Part shown: one piece after another, positions 8,716-16,288 of the stretch
Position numbering within the stretch: position 1 is the stretch's first letter
Layout: every line of letters begins with the position of its first letter
Assembly (NCBI RefSeq): GCF_030586465.1
Contig: NZ_JAUQYP010000001.1
Coordinates: 1 to 64,000 of the forward strand
Reading direction: 5' to 3'
DNA: 64,000 bases
Origin: Actinotalea lenta
GTDB lineage: Bacteria; Actinomycetota; Actinomycetes; Actinomycetales; Cellulomonadaceae
The notes under the pieces: model-generated
Databases searched by the model: none
Told to the model about the DNA's origin: nothing
Seen by the model: the letters and a program-made list of their open reading frames with translations, nothing else
Program-made: the position numbers and the translations under genes

Positions 8716-9066
8716 CTAGCTCGGGAGGCGGCCGGCGTCCTTGAGGGCTCGGCGCAGGAGCCACTCGATGTGGGCGTTGGTGGAGCGCAGATCCTCCGAC
8801 GCCCAACGAGCCAGCGCGTCGTGCAGCGCCGGGTCGAGGCGCAGCAGCATCGCCTTGCGCTCGCGCTTCGCCGCCTTCTTCGCACCGCGCTTCTTCGCAC
8901 CGCGGTTCTTCCCGGCGGGCCCGCTCGAGCCGGACTCGTTCGCTCCGGGAGCCCGCGCGCCGCGCTTCGCATCCGCGCCCGGCTCCGGTCGGTCGGCCGG
9001 GGCGGGACGCGCGCGCGCCCGGTCCGACGGGGCACCCGCCCCGCCCGACCGGGCGTCGCTCGTCAT
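8716..9066 (-). CDS. Ribbon-helix-helix (Arc-like) protein with basic N-terminal tail
   Basis: A 116-residue protein. The first 55 residues are Ala/Gly/Arg/Pro-rich and look disordered. A Lys/Arg cluster ([19 protein letters not shown]) follows, then a compact C-terminal segment, [18 protein letters not shown] to the end, that fits an Arc/HicB-type ribbon-helix-helix: a short beta strand, then two amphipathic helices. Such domains bind DNA as dimers. It starts 7 nt after the SPFH gene stop, so the two are surely cotranscribed. Whether it regulates the SPFH gene or binds DNA non-specifically through the basic tail is unknown; no toxin gene is nearby. Confidence 0.75.
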   Translation of the reverse strand: MTSDARSGGAGAPSDRARARPAPADRPEPGADAKRGARAPGANESGSSGPAGKNRGAKKRGAKKAAKRERKAMLLRLDPALHDALARWASEDLRSTNAHIEWLLRRALKDAGRLPS

Positions 9067-9073
9067 CGGGACC

Positions 9074-10012
9074 TCACTGGTACAGGGTCCCGGTGTTCAC
9101 CACCGGTGTCGCGCGGGAGTCCCCGCACAGCACCACCAGCAGGTTGGAGACCATCGCGGCCTTGCGCTCCTCGTCCAGCTCGACGACGCCGGCCTCGGCC
9201 AGCTCGTCCAGCGCCATCTGCACCATGCCGACCGCGCCCTCGACGATCCTCGACCGGGCCGCGACCACCGCGTTGGCCTGCTGCCGCTGCAGCATCGCCT
9301 GGGCGATCTCTGGTGCGTAGGCCAGGTGGCTGATCCGGGTCTCGACGATCTCGACCCCGGCCACGGCAACGCGGGCTGCCACCTCCTCGGCCAGCTCGGC
9401 CGAGACCTGGTCGGTCGAGCCGCGCAGCGACTCCTCACCCTCGCCGGCGTCGTAGGGGTAGGTGCCTGCGACGTGCCGGACGGCGGCCTCCGACTGGGTC
9501 TCGACGAACTCGTCGTACTCCTCCACGGCGAACGTTGCCTTGGCGGTGTCGGCGACCTGCCAGACGACGATCGCGGCGATCTCGACCGGGTTGCCGGTCG
9601 CGTCGTTGACCTTCATGCGGGCGGTCTCGAAGTTGCGCACGCGCACGGACACCGACCGGCGCGTGCTCAGCGGCACGGTCCACACGAGGCCGGTGCGGCG
9701 CACGGTGCCGACGTAACGCCCGAAGAACTGCACGACCTTGGTGCGGCCGGGCTGGACAACGGACAGGGACGTCCACTGGACGACCGCCAGCAGGCTCGCC
9801 ACGATCCCGGCGACCGCCCACAGGTCCGAGCCGGTCGTGTCCGGCGAGCCGGCCAGGGCGAACAGCCAGACGGCCGCACCCGTGAGGACGAGGCCGAGCA
9901 CCAGCCCGGCGAAGCCCTCGGCCTGCCAGGCGCGCCGCTCGCCGATCTCCACGACGGTTCCGTCCCTGCCCACCGGCCGGGCCGGCTGGGTGTCGCGCTC
10001 GACGACGGACAT
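9074..10012 (-). CDS. SPFH/band 7 domain membrane protein
   Basis: A 312-residue protein with two adjacent membrane segments near the N-terminus (about 35-55 and 63-82) followed by an SPFH domain (about 87-250: [40 protein letters not shown]) and a helical tail. SPFH proteins assemble into large membrane-bound rings or microdomains. The ATG at 10012 has AAGGAG five bases upstream; longer in-frame starts read into unlikely protein. It leads a two-gene operon with the ribbon-helix-helix gene. A GTGATATCAC palindrome lies 74 bp upstream. Confidence 0.88.
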   Translation of the reverse strand: MSVVERDTQPARPVGRDGTVVEIGERRAWQAEGFAGLVLGLVLTGAAVWLFALAGSPDTTGSDLWAVAGIVASLLAVVQWTSLSVVQPGRTKVVQFFGRYVGTVRRTGLVWTVPLSTRRSVSVRVRNFETARMKVNDATGNPVEIAAIVVWQVADTAKATFAVEEYDEFVETQSEAAVRHVAGTYPYDAGEGEESLRGSTDQVSAELAEEVAARVAVAGVEIVETRISHLAYAPEIAQAMLQRQQANAVVAARSRIVEGAVGMVQMALDELAEAGVVELDEERKAAMVSNLLVVLCGDSRATPVVNTGTLYQ

Positions 10013-10085
10013 GGGGACTCCTTGGTCTTGGCGGTGCGATACCACCGCGCACCCGGTGTCGCGCGACGATCGCGTCGACAGCAGA

Positions 10086-10095
10086 GTGATATCAC
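10086..10095. promoter_or_regulatory. Palindrome GTGATATCAC upstream of the SPFH gene
   Basis: A perfect 10-bp palindrome lies 74 bp before the SPFH start codon, and a related GGTATCGCAC is closer to the gene on the minus strand. It is a candidate operator; no regulator is assigned. AT-rich bases are rare here, so a perfect TGATATCA core stands out. Confidence 0.4.
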
Positions 10096-10313
10096 ATCGA
10101 CATCGCGCAGACGACGGACGTCTCGGGAGCAGAGAAGGCCGCGTCCGGGAGCCGGTCACCTCGACCACGATCGGCCGCGAACGCCGCCGGCTACGGCCAG
10201 CGATCGAGGAGGCCGATCAACGAGGCCTGGTCAGCGCGCCCCTGACACCCCCGCCCGCGGAAGGCGCCGCCGCGCAGCGCGCCGAAAGCTCCGCACCGAC
10301 GGCCGTCCCAGCT
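10096..10313. other. Intergenic stretch with no recognised feature
   Basis: This part of the 404-nt gap between the SPFH and YflT-like genes shows no convincing coding frame, hairpin or conserved RNA. The rest of the gap holds the SPFH promoter region (10013-10095) and a tandem repeat (10314-10409). Confidence 0.4.
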
Positions 10314-10409
10314 GGGCACGATTTCCTTGATCACCCGTCCGCGGTGGGCACGAGTTCCTTGATCACCTTTCCCTGGTGAGCATGGATTCCTTGATCACCA
10401 AGGAAGGGG
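10314..10409 (+). repeat. Three tandem 32-bp units carrying TTCCTTGATCACC
   Basis: Three contiguous 32-bp units begin at 10314, 10346 and 10378. Each contains TTCCTTGATCACC at the same offset (10323, 10355, 10387), with about GRGCAYG before it and a diverged tail after it. The third unit continues into AAGGAA, making TTCCTT-N7-AAGGAA, a hairpin just past the stop of the YflT-like gene that may terminate it. With the inverted pair at 8655-8705, the family has five copies, all flanking the SPFH locus. Confidence 0.85.
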
Positions 10410-10416
10410 GTGGGGG

Positions 10417-11064
10417 TCAGGAGTGGGGGTTGGCGGGGGGTTGCGTGGGTGGCGTGGGGTGCTCGGCCGGGGGGTGCGGGGGCTGGTGGCTCTGCTGCGG
10501 GGGCTGGTAGCCCGGCTGCGAGGGAGATGCGCCGAACGGCTGCGAGGGCCGGCCCACGGTGGGCTGCACCCGGCCAAGGCCCGGGCCACCCTCGGCCGTC
10601 AGCAGCCCGCGGGCCCTGTTGGCCTCCTCAGCGGCGCACAGCACCGCGTACGATCCCGCGACGATCTGGCTCGCCGACGTGAAGTCGCGGCGTCCGCCGG
10701 AGAACGCGTGCGAGATCACCGAGAACAGGATCCCGAACGCGGCGCCGATCGCCATCGCCGCCGGGATCGGCAGCGCCTGCTGCCCCGAGGACGCAAACAA
10801 CGACAGCAGCACGCCGACCGCCAGACCGAACCACGCGCCGGACATCAGGCCGGCGAGCGCGACCCGCGCATAGGTGACGCGGCCGGTGATGCGCTCGACC
10901 ATGCGCAGGTCCGTCCCCACGATCGTCACCAGCTGGACGGGGAACTCCTTGTCCGAGAGGTGGTCGACCGCACGCTGCGCCTCCAGGTAGGTGGAGTACG
11001 ACGCGATCTGCTCGCCGTGCGGCAAGGTCGGAACGCGCGGGATGCGGCCTGAGCTGAACGCCAT
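10417..11064 (-). CDS. General stress protein, YflT/GSP17M-like, with disordered tail
   Basis: A 215-residue protein. Residues about 15-90 match the YflT/general stress protein 17M domain (IASYSTYLEAQRAVDHLSD, then FPVQLVTIVGTDLRMVE). Two membrane segments follow (AGLMSGAWFGLAVGVLLSLF and IPAAMAIGAAFGILFSVIS). The last 55 residues are rich in Pro, Gln and Ser (PSQP, PPQQSHQPP) and look disordered. The family is stress-induced in Bacillus, but its molecular role is unknown. A GACAAT box exactly 6 nt before the ATG suggests a leaderless message. Confidence 0.82.
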   Translation of the reverse strand: MAFSSGRIPRVPTLPHGEQIASYSTYLEAQRAVDHLSDKEFPVQLVTIVGTDLRMVERITGRVTYARVALAGLMSGAWFGLAVGVLLSLFASSGQQALPIPAAMAIGAAFGILFSVISHAFSGGRRDFTSASQIVAGSYAVLCAAEEANRARGLLTAEGGPGLGRVQPTVGRPSQPFGASPSQPGYQPPQQSHQPPHPPAEHPTPPTQPPANPHS

Positions 11065-11226
11065 GGCCCGATTGTCCCTCAGCAATCTGGACGAAGCCAT
11101 GGGCTTGGCAGTACCTCCGCTGTGCGCGAACCAGGGAACTGCAGACCGGCGTGGTCGCGCCGTCGAGCGTCCCGACGCACGGAGGGGCACCGGGCCGCCG
11201 CGCAGCCCCGCCACTACGCTGGCGCC

Positions 11227-12513
11227 GTGAGCACCCGGGTCTTCGCAGCGCGGCTGGCCGGGACCGCCGTCTTCGACCCCATCGGCGACCAGGTCGGCCG
11301 GGTCCGCGACGTCGTCGTCCTGGTCCGGTCCGGCCGCCTGCCGCGCGCGACCGGGCTGGTGGTCGAGGTGCCGGGGCGCCGCAAGGTGTTCCTGCCGCTG
11401 TCCAGGGTGACGAGCATGGACGCCGGCCAGGTGATCTCCACCGGGTTGCTCAACATGCGGCGCTTCGAGCAGCGCCCCACCGAGACGCTCGCGATCGGCG
11501 AGCTCCTGGACCGGCACGTCGAGCTGGCCGACGGTTCGGGCGCCGCGATCGTCGTCGACGTCGGGCTCGAGGAGCAGCGCAACCGCGACTGGCTGGTCGC
11601 CAAGCTCTTCCTGCGCAGGGTGACGTCCGCGCGGTCCGGGCTGATCCGCCGGCGCGGGGAGACGGTGCTCGTCGACACCCGTGACGTGCGCAGCCTCGCC
11701 GGCACCGCATCGGTCCAGGGCGCGGACGAGATGCTCGCCTCCTACGAGGACCTCAAGCCGGCCGACCTCGCCGACGTCCTGCACGACCTGGCCGACACCC
11801 GGATGGTCGAGGTCGCCACGGCCCTGGCCAACGAGCGGCTGGCCGACGTCCTGGAGGAGCTCCCCGAGGACGACCAGGTGGCGATCCTCACCGGCCTCGA
11901 CCTGGACCGAGCTGCGGACGTCCTGGACGTGATGCAACCCGACGACGCGGCCGACCTCCTCGCCGAGATGCCCACCGAGAAGGCCGCGGAGCTCCTGGAG
12001 CTGATGGAGCCCGAGGAGGCGCGCGACGTGCGCCGCCTGCTCGCCTACGACGACGAGAGCGCCGGTGGCCTGATGACCACCGAGCCGGTGGTGCTCAGCC
12101 CGGAGACGCCCATCGCGCAGGCGCTGGCCCACGTGCGCCGCCAGGACCTCACCCCGGCGCTGGCCTCGATGGTGTTCGTGGTCCGTCCGCCCCTGGAGAC
12201 GCCGACGGGCCGATTCCTGGGTGTCGTGCACATCCAGCGCCTGCTCCGCGAGGCGCCGCACGACCAGATCGGCGGCTACCTGGACACCGAGATCGAGGTC
12301 GTGGCGCCGAGCGCTCCGCTGTCCACGGTGACGCGGCTGCTGGCGACCTACAACCTCCTCGCCCTGCCGGTGGTCGACGACAACCGACGCCTCCTGGGAG
12401 CGGTGAGCGTGGACGACGTGCTCGACCACCTCCTGCCCGACGACTGGCGCGAGGCCGAGCCGGAGGAGGCCGACCGCGCCATGGACGAGCAGCGGGAGGC
12501 CGGCCGTGCCTGA
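11227..12513 (+). CDS. Soluble MgtE N-domain/CBS protein with PRC-barrel-like N-terminus
   Basis: A 428-residue protein with no membrane segment. It begins with beta-rich sequence resembling two PRC barrels (about 1-150). An MgtE N-terminal helical superhelix follows (about 175-285), with the repeated ADVLxxLP / AADLLAEMP pattern and MEPEEARDVRRLLAYDDESAGGLMT. Two CBS domains end it (about 285-410). Real MgtE magnesium channels add a five-helix membrane domain that is absent here. It may sense Mg2+ or nucleotide and act on a partner; the DUF1003 membrane protein overlaps it by 8 nt. A TACGCT box six bases before the GTG predicts a leaderless start. Confidence 0.85.
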   Translation: MSTRVFAARLAGTAVFDPIGDQVGRVRDVVVLVRSGRLPRATGLVVEVPGRRKVFLPLSRVTSMDAGQVISTGLLNMRRFEQRPTETLAIGELLDRHVELADGSGAAIVVDVGLEEQRNRDWLVAKLFLRRVTSARSGLIRRRGETVLVDTRDVRSLAGTASVQGADEMLASYEDLKPADLADVLHDLADTRMVEVATALANERLADVLEELPEDDQVAILTGLDLDRAADVLDVMQPDDAADLLAEMPTEKAAELLELMEPEEARDVRRLLAYDDESAGGLMTTEPVVLSPETPIAQALAHVRRQDLTPALASMVFVVRPPLETPTGRFLGVVHIQRLLREAPHDQIGGYLDTEIEVVAPSAPLSTVTRLLATYNLLALPVVDDNRRLLGAVSVDDVLDHLLPDDWREAEPEEADRAMDEQREAGRA

Positions 12514-12991
12514 CCGCCTCGACCAGCCCAAGGCGAGCCGTCGCTCATGGCGCCCCCGCCTGGACCCCGACCTCGTCGGTCGTGGCGCGGAGGCCTTCGC
12601 CCGCTTCATGGGCACCGGGCGGTTCCTGCTGTACATGACGGCGTTCGTCGTGATCTGGGTCGCGCTCAACGCGCTGGCGCTGTGGGGACTGCGGTGGGAT
12701 CCCTACCCGTTCATCCTGCTCAACCTGTTCTTCTCCGTGCAGGCCTCCTACGCGGCCCCGCTGATCCTGCTGGCCCAGAACCGCCAGGACGACCGCGACC
12801 GCGTCGCGCTCGAGCAGGACCGCCAGCGCGCCGAGCGCTCGCTCGCGGACACCGAGTACCTGGCGCGCGAGATCGCCGCACTGCGGATCGCGGTGTCCGA
12901 GGTCGCCACCCGCGACTTCGTCCGCTCCGAGCTCCGCAACCTGCTCGAGGACCTCGAGCGCGAGGACGACGAGGACACCGGCGACGCCTGA
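12506..12991 (+). CDS. DUF1003 membrane protein
   Basis: A 161-residue DUF1003 protein. Two closely spaced membrane segments (FLLYMTAFVVIWVALNAL, then PFILLNLFFSVQASYAAPLILLA) are followed by the family motif QNRQDDRDR and a long acidic coiled coil. The GTG start lies 8 nt inside the end of the MgtE-N/CBS gene, so the two are translationally coupled. This pair recurs in actinobacteria (family knowledge), suggesting the two proteins form one unit at the membrane. The function of DUF1003 is not established. Confidence 0.88.
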   Translation: MPDRLDQPKASRRSWRPRLDPDLVGRGAEAFARFMGTGRFLLYMTAFVVIWVALNALALWGLRWDPYPFILLNLFFSVQASYAAPLILLAQNRQDDRDRVALEQDRQRAERSLADTEYLAREIAALRIAVSEVATRDFVRSELRNLLEDLEREDDEDTGDA

Positions 12992-13113
12992 GAGCCACGG
13001 GCGTCACCTCCGCGCCCCTCCACGCCTTCGCACCCCTCCACGCCTCCGTACCCTCGGGGGTACCGACGACAGGCCCACGGGAGCACCCCGCCGACCGACC
13101 TAGGATGGCGAGC

Positions 13114-14235
13114 ATGCCCACCGCCGACGCCGTCCGTACCGCCCTGGCCTCCGTGCTCGACCCGGAGATCCGCCGCCCGATCACCGACCTCGGCATGGTC
13201 CGCTCGGTGGACGTGGACGGGGACCGCGTCGAGGTCGGCATCGACCTGACCACGGCGGGCTGCCCGCTGCGTGACACCTTGACGCGGGACATCACGGCCG
13301 CGGTCGGCGCACTGGACGGCGTGGCGAGCGTCAACGTGTCGATGGGCGTGATGAGCGCGGAGCAGCGCGAGGAGCTGCGCACCTCCCTGCGCGGCGGCCC
13401 CTCCCCCGTCATCCCGTTCGCCCAGCCGAACAACCTCACCAAGGTGTACGCGATCGCCTCGGGCAAGGGCGGCGTGGGCAAGTCCTCGGTGACCTCCAAC
13501 CTGGCCGCGGCGATGGCCGCGGACGGGCTGCAGGTGGGCGTCGTGGACGCGGACGTGTACGGCTTCTCGGTGCCGCGCATGCTGAGCGTGGACCGGGCGC
13601 CCACCAAGGTCGACGACATGATCCTGCCGCCGATCGCGCAGGGCGTGAAGGTCATCTCGATCGGCATGTTCGTCCCGCCGGGCCAGCCGGTGGTGTGGCG
13701 CGGGCCGATGCTGCACCGGGCGCTCGAGCAGTTCCTCGCCGACGTGTTCTGGGGCGACCTGGACGTCCTGCTGCTGGACCTGCCGCCCGGGACCGGCGAC
13801 ATCGCGATCTCGGTCGCCCAGCTGCTGCCCAGCAGCGAGCTCCTGGTGGTCACCACCCCGCAGCTCGCCGCCGCGGAGGTGGCCGAGCGGGCCGGCTCGA
13901 TCGCCACCCAGACCCGCCAGCACGTCGTCGGCGTGGTGGAGAACATGTCCTGGTTCACCGCACCGGACGGCAGCCGGATCGAGGTCTTCGGCTCCGGTGG
14001 CGGTGCGGCCGTGGCGGAGAACCTGTCGACGGTCACCGGGACGACCGTCCCCCTGCTGGCCCAGGTGCCGATGCAGACGTCGCTGCGCGAGGCCGGCGAC
14101 GGCGGCGTGCCCGTGGTGATCTCCGACCCGGACAGCCCCGCGGCGCAGGCGCTGAGAGGGGTCGCCCGCGCCCTGGCCACGCGGTCCCGCGGGCTGGCGG
14201 GCAAGTCGCTCGGCGTCACGCCCGTCCAGCGCTGA
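13114..14235 (+). CDS. mrp: Mrp/NBP35-type iron-sulfur carrier ATPase
   Basis: A 373-residue protein with an N-terminal MIP18/DUF59 domain (about 1-85, DPEIRRPITDLGMV) and a P-loop ATPase with deviant Walker A GKGGVGKSS (about 116-124), DADVYGFSVPRML and DLPPGTGDI. The family carries and delivers Fe-S clusters. The usual CxxC near the C-terminus is not evident, as in many actinobacterial members. A TAGGAT -10 box at 13101-13106 lies 7 nt before the ATG at 13114, so a leaderless start there is more likely than the ATG at 13105, which overlaps that box. A GTACCC/GGGTAC hairpin lies upstream (13048-13063). Confidence 0.9.
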   Translation: MPTADAVRTALASVLDPEIRRPITDLGMVRSVDVDGDRVEVGIDLTTAGCPLRDTLTRDITAAVGALDGVASVNVSMGVMSAEQREELRTSLRGGPSPVIPFAQPNNLTKVYAIASGKGGVGKSSVTSNLAAAMAADGLQVGVVDADVYGFSVPRMLSVDRAPTKVDDMILPPIAQGVKVISIGMFVPPGQPVVWRGPMLHRALEQFLADVFWGDLDVLLLDLPPGTGDIAISVAQLLPSSELLVVTTPQLAAAEVAERAGSIATQTRQHVVGVVENMSWFTAPDGSRIEVFGSGGGAAVAENLSTVTGTTVPLLAQVPMQTSLREAGDGGVPVVISDPDSPAAQALRGVARALATRSRGLAGKSLGVTPVQR

Positions 14236-14285
14236 CGCCCCGCGCGCACGGCGTGCCACACGCCGCTGACGCACGCCCCACGATG

Positions 14286-14314
14286 TTGACTTGTGTTCGG
14301 ATATGACAGATCAT
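14286..14314 (+). promoter_or_regulatory. Promoter of the DeoR-galT-galK operon with TGTTCG direct repeats
   Basis: TTGACT (14286-14291), a 17-nt spacer and GATCAT (14309-14314) form a good -35/-10 pair. Six bases later comes GTG at 14321. Two TGTTCG copies about 21 bp apart sit within this stretch. DeoR-family repressors often bind short direct repeats, so autoregulation is plausible. Confidence 0.55.
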
Positions 14315-14320
14315 GTTCGA

Positions 14321-15091
14321 GTGCTCGCGACCCAGCGCCAGGAGCTGATCCTCGGCCGCGTCGCCGGCGCCGGCGCGGTCCGGGTCGCGGACCTCGTCGC
14401 GGAGCTGGACGTCTCGGACATGACGATCCGCCGCGACATCGCCGAGCTGGCCCGGCGGGGCCTGGTGCGTCGGGTGCACGGCGGTGCGGTGGACGCCCGC
14501 CAGGCGGCGCACGAGCCCGGGTTCCGGGCCAAGCTCTCCCGCTCCGAGGCCGAGAAGACCGCCATCGCCCGCGCCGCGCTCGACCTGATCCACCCCGGCA
14601 GCGCGATCGGGCTCTCCGCCGGGACCACGACCCACCTGCTCGCCCAGCTGATCGCGACGAGCACCATCCGCCCGCTGACCGTGGTGACCAACTCGTTGCC
14701 CGCGGCCGACACGCTGCACCGGGCCGACGACCCGGCGCTCACCGTCGTACTGACCGGTGGCACCCCCACCCCGTCCGACGCGCTGGTGGGCCCGCTGTCC
14801 ACCCAGGCGCTGCGCGGGCTGCACCTGGACATGGTGTTCCTGGGCGTGCACGGCATGGACGTCGACGCCGGCCTGACCACACCGAACCTGCTGGAGGCGG
14901 AGACCGACCGCGCGATGGTCGCCGCCGGCGACCAGCTGGTGGTGCTCGCCGACCACACGAAGTGGGGCGAGACCGGGCTGTCCCGGATCGCCGAGCTCAC
15001 CGACGTCACCGTCCTGGTCACCGACGCGGTGCCGGACGGCGTCGACCTGCCCGACCTCGACCTCCTGCTCGCCCCGACCCCCGGAGCCTGA
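14321..15091 (+). CDS. DeoR-family repressor of the galactose operon
   Basis: A 256-residue regulator. The N-terminal winged helix reads VRVADLVAELDVSDMTIRRDIAELARRGLVRRVHGGAV (TIRRDI is the family hallmark). The C-terminal DeoR sensor domain includes GLSAGTTTHLLAQ, VVTNS, and VFLGVHGMDVDAGLTTPN. The GTG at 14321 is preferred because it sits six bases after the -10 box; an in-frame ATG at 14303 would add six residues but lies inside the promoter. galT starts 3 nt after the stop. The effector is probably a phosphorylated galactose intermediate, as for sugar-phosphate sensing relatives. Confidence 0.87.
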   Translation: MLATQRQELILGRVAGAGAVRVADLVAELDVSDMTIRRDIAELARRGLVRRVHGGAVDARQAAHEPGFRAKLSRSEAEKTAIARAALDLIHPGSAIGLSAGTTTHLLAQLIATSTIRPLTVVTNSLPAADTLHRADDPALTVVLTGGTPTPSDALVGPLSTQALRGLHLDMVFLGVHGMDVDAGLTTPNLLEAETDRAMVAAGDQLVVLADHTKWGETGLSRIAELTDVTVLVTDAVPDGVDLPDLDLLLAPTPGA

Positions 15092-15094
15092 CCG

Positions 15095-16288
15095 ATGCCT
15101 CCCGTCCGCCCCGCCGCCATCCGTCGCACCGCCACCACACTGGCCGACGGACGCGAGCTGATCTACTTCGACGACTCCGAGCCCTACGTCTCCGGACAGC
15201 GCACCCGGCGCCTCGACGACCCGCGACCGTTGCCCGACCGCTTCGCGCCGATCCCCCAGCCCGACGGGTCCCTCGCCCCGGTCACCGGACCGCAGATGCG
15301 GCGTGACCCCCTGACCGGCGACTGGATCCCGATGGCCGGCCACCGGATGAACCGCACGTTCATGCCGTCGGCCGACGCGTGCCCGCTGTGCCCGGCCCGC
15401 GAGGACGCCGACTACTCCGACGGCGAGATCCCCGCCACCGACTACGACGTCGCCGTCTTCGAGAACCGTTTCCCCGCGCTGCTCGCCGTGCCGGGCGCGC
15501 CGCCCGAGCCGTGGGCGGTGGACGGCGAGGAGCTGTGGCAGGCCCGCCCGGCCTCCGGACGCTGCGAGGTGGTGTGCTTCAGCTCCGACCACGACTCCTC
15601 GTTCGCCGATCTCACCCCCGGGCGGGTCCGCACGATCGTGGAGGCCTGGGCCGACCGCACCGCCGCGCTGTCCGAGCTGCCCGGCGTGCAGCAGGTGTTC
15701 TGCTTCGAGAACCGCGGCCCGGAGATCGGCGTCACGCTCCCACACCCGCACGGCCAGATCTACGCCTTCGGCTACGTCACCCCCCGCACCCGGACGATGC
15801 TCGAGCGCGCCGCCGAGCACCGCGCCGCGACCGGCGGCCATCTGCTGCGCGACGTGCTCGAGGCCGAGCTACGCGCCGGCGTGCGCATCGTCGCCGAGTC
15901 CGAGCACTGGGTCGGCTACGTCCCGGCCGCGGCCCGCTGGCCCGTCGAGGTGCACCTGGCACCGCGGCGGGACGTGCTCGACCTGCCCGGCCTGACCGAC
16001 GCCGAACGCGACGACCTGGCCGTGACCTACCTCGAGCTCCTGCGCCGGCTCGACCGGTTCTTCGTCGACGGCGCGGGAGCACCCGTTCCGTTGCCCTACG
16101 TCGCGGGCTGGCACCAGGCGGTGCTGGGCGAGGGACGCGAGCTCGGGCGCCTGCACCTCCAGCTGCTCTCGGTGCGCCGCGCCCCGGGCAAGCTCAAGTA
16201 CCTCGCCGGCGTCGAGTCCGGGATGGCGTCGTGGATCTCCGACACCACCCCGGAGCGCGTCGCCGCCCGACTGCAGGAGCTGGCGTGA
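15095..16288 (+). CDS. galT: Galactose-1-phosphate uridylyltransferase
   Basis: A 397-residue HIT-superfamily enzyme that swaps UMP from UDP-glucose to galactose-1-phosphate in the Leloir pathway. CPLC (Cys96, Cys99) supplies zinc ligands. The nucleophile motif HPHGQIYAF holds the catalytic His (about residues 216-218). The substrate-binding NRFPAL and FENRGPEIGVT blocks are present. It starts 3 nt after the regulator gene and overlaps galK by four bases. No galE was seen in the window. Confidence 0.95.
   Translation: MPPVRPAAIRRTATTLADGRELIYFDDSEPYVSGQRTRRLDDPRPLPDRFAPIPQPDGSLAPVTGPQMRRDPLTGDWIPMAGHRMNRTFMPSADACPLCPAREDADYSDGEIPATDYDVAVFENRFPALLAVPGAPPEPWAVDGEELWQARPASGRCEVVCFSSDHDSSFADLTPGRVRTIVEAWADRTAALSELPGVQQVFCFENRGPEIGVTLPHPHGQIYAFGYVTPRTRTMLERAAEHRAATGGHLLRDVLEAELRAGVRIVAESEHWVGYVPAAARWPVEVHLAPRRDVLDLPGLTDAERDDLAVTYLELLRRLDRFFVDGAGAPVPLPYVAGWHQAVLGEGRELGRLHLQLLSVRRAPGKLKYLAGVESGMASWISDTTPERVAARLQELA

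Noticed and set aside
8716-9066. Ribbon-helix-helix gene as an antitoxin
   Set aside because: The adjacent genes are an SPFH protein and an aminopeptidase; no HicA, RelE or other toxin-like frame is present.
10314-10409. Regular 32-bp repeats considered as a CRISPR remnant
   Set aside because: Units are contiguous with no unique spacers between them, and no cas genes are near.
13048-13063. GTACCC-TCGG-GGGTAC palindrome as a MerR-type operator of mrp
   Set aside because: It is too far upstream of the predicted -10 box and has no 19-20 bp spaced promoter. A weak hairpin after the DUF1003 gene is the simpler reading.
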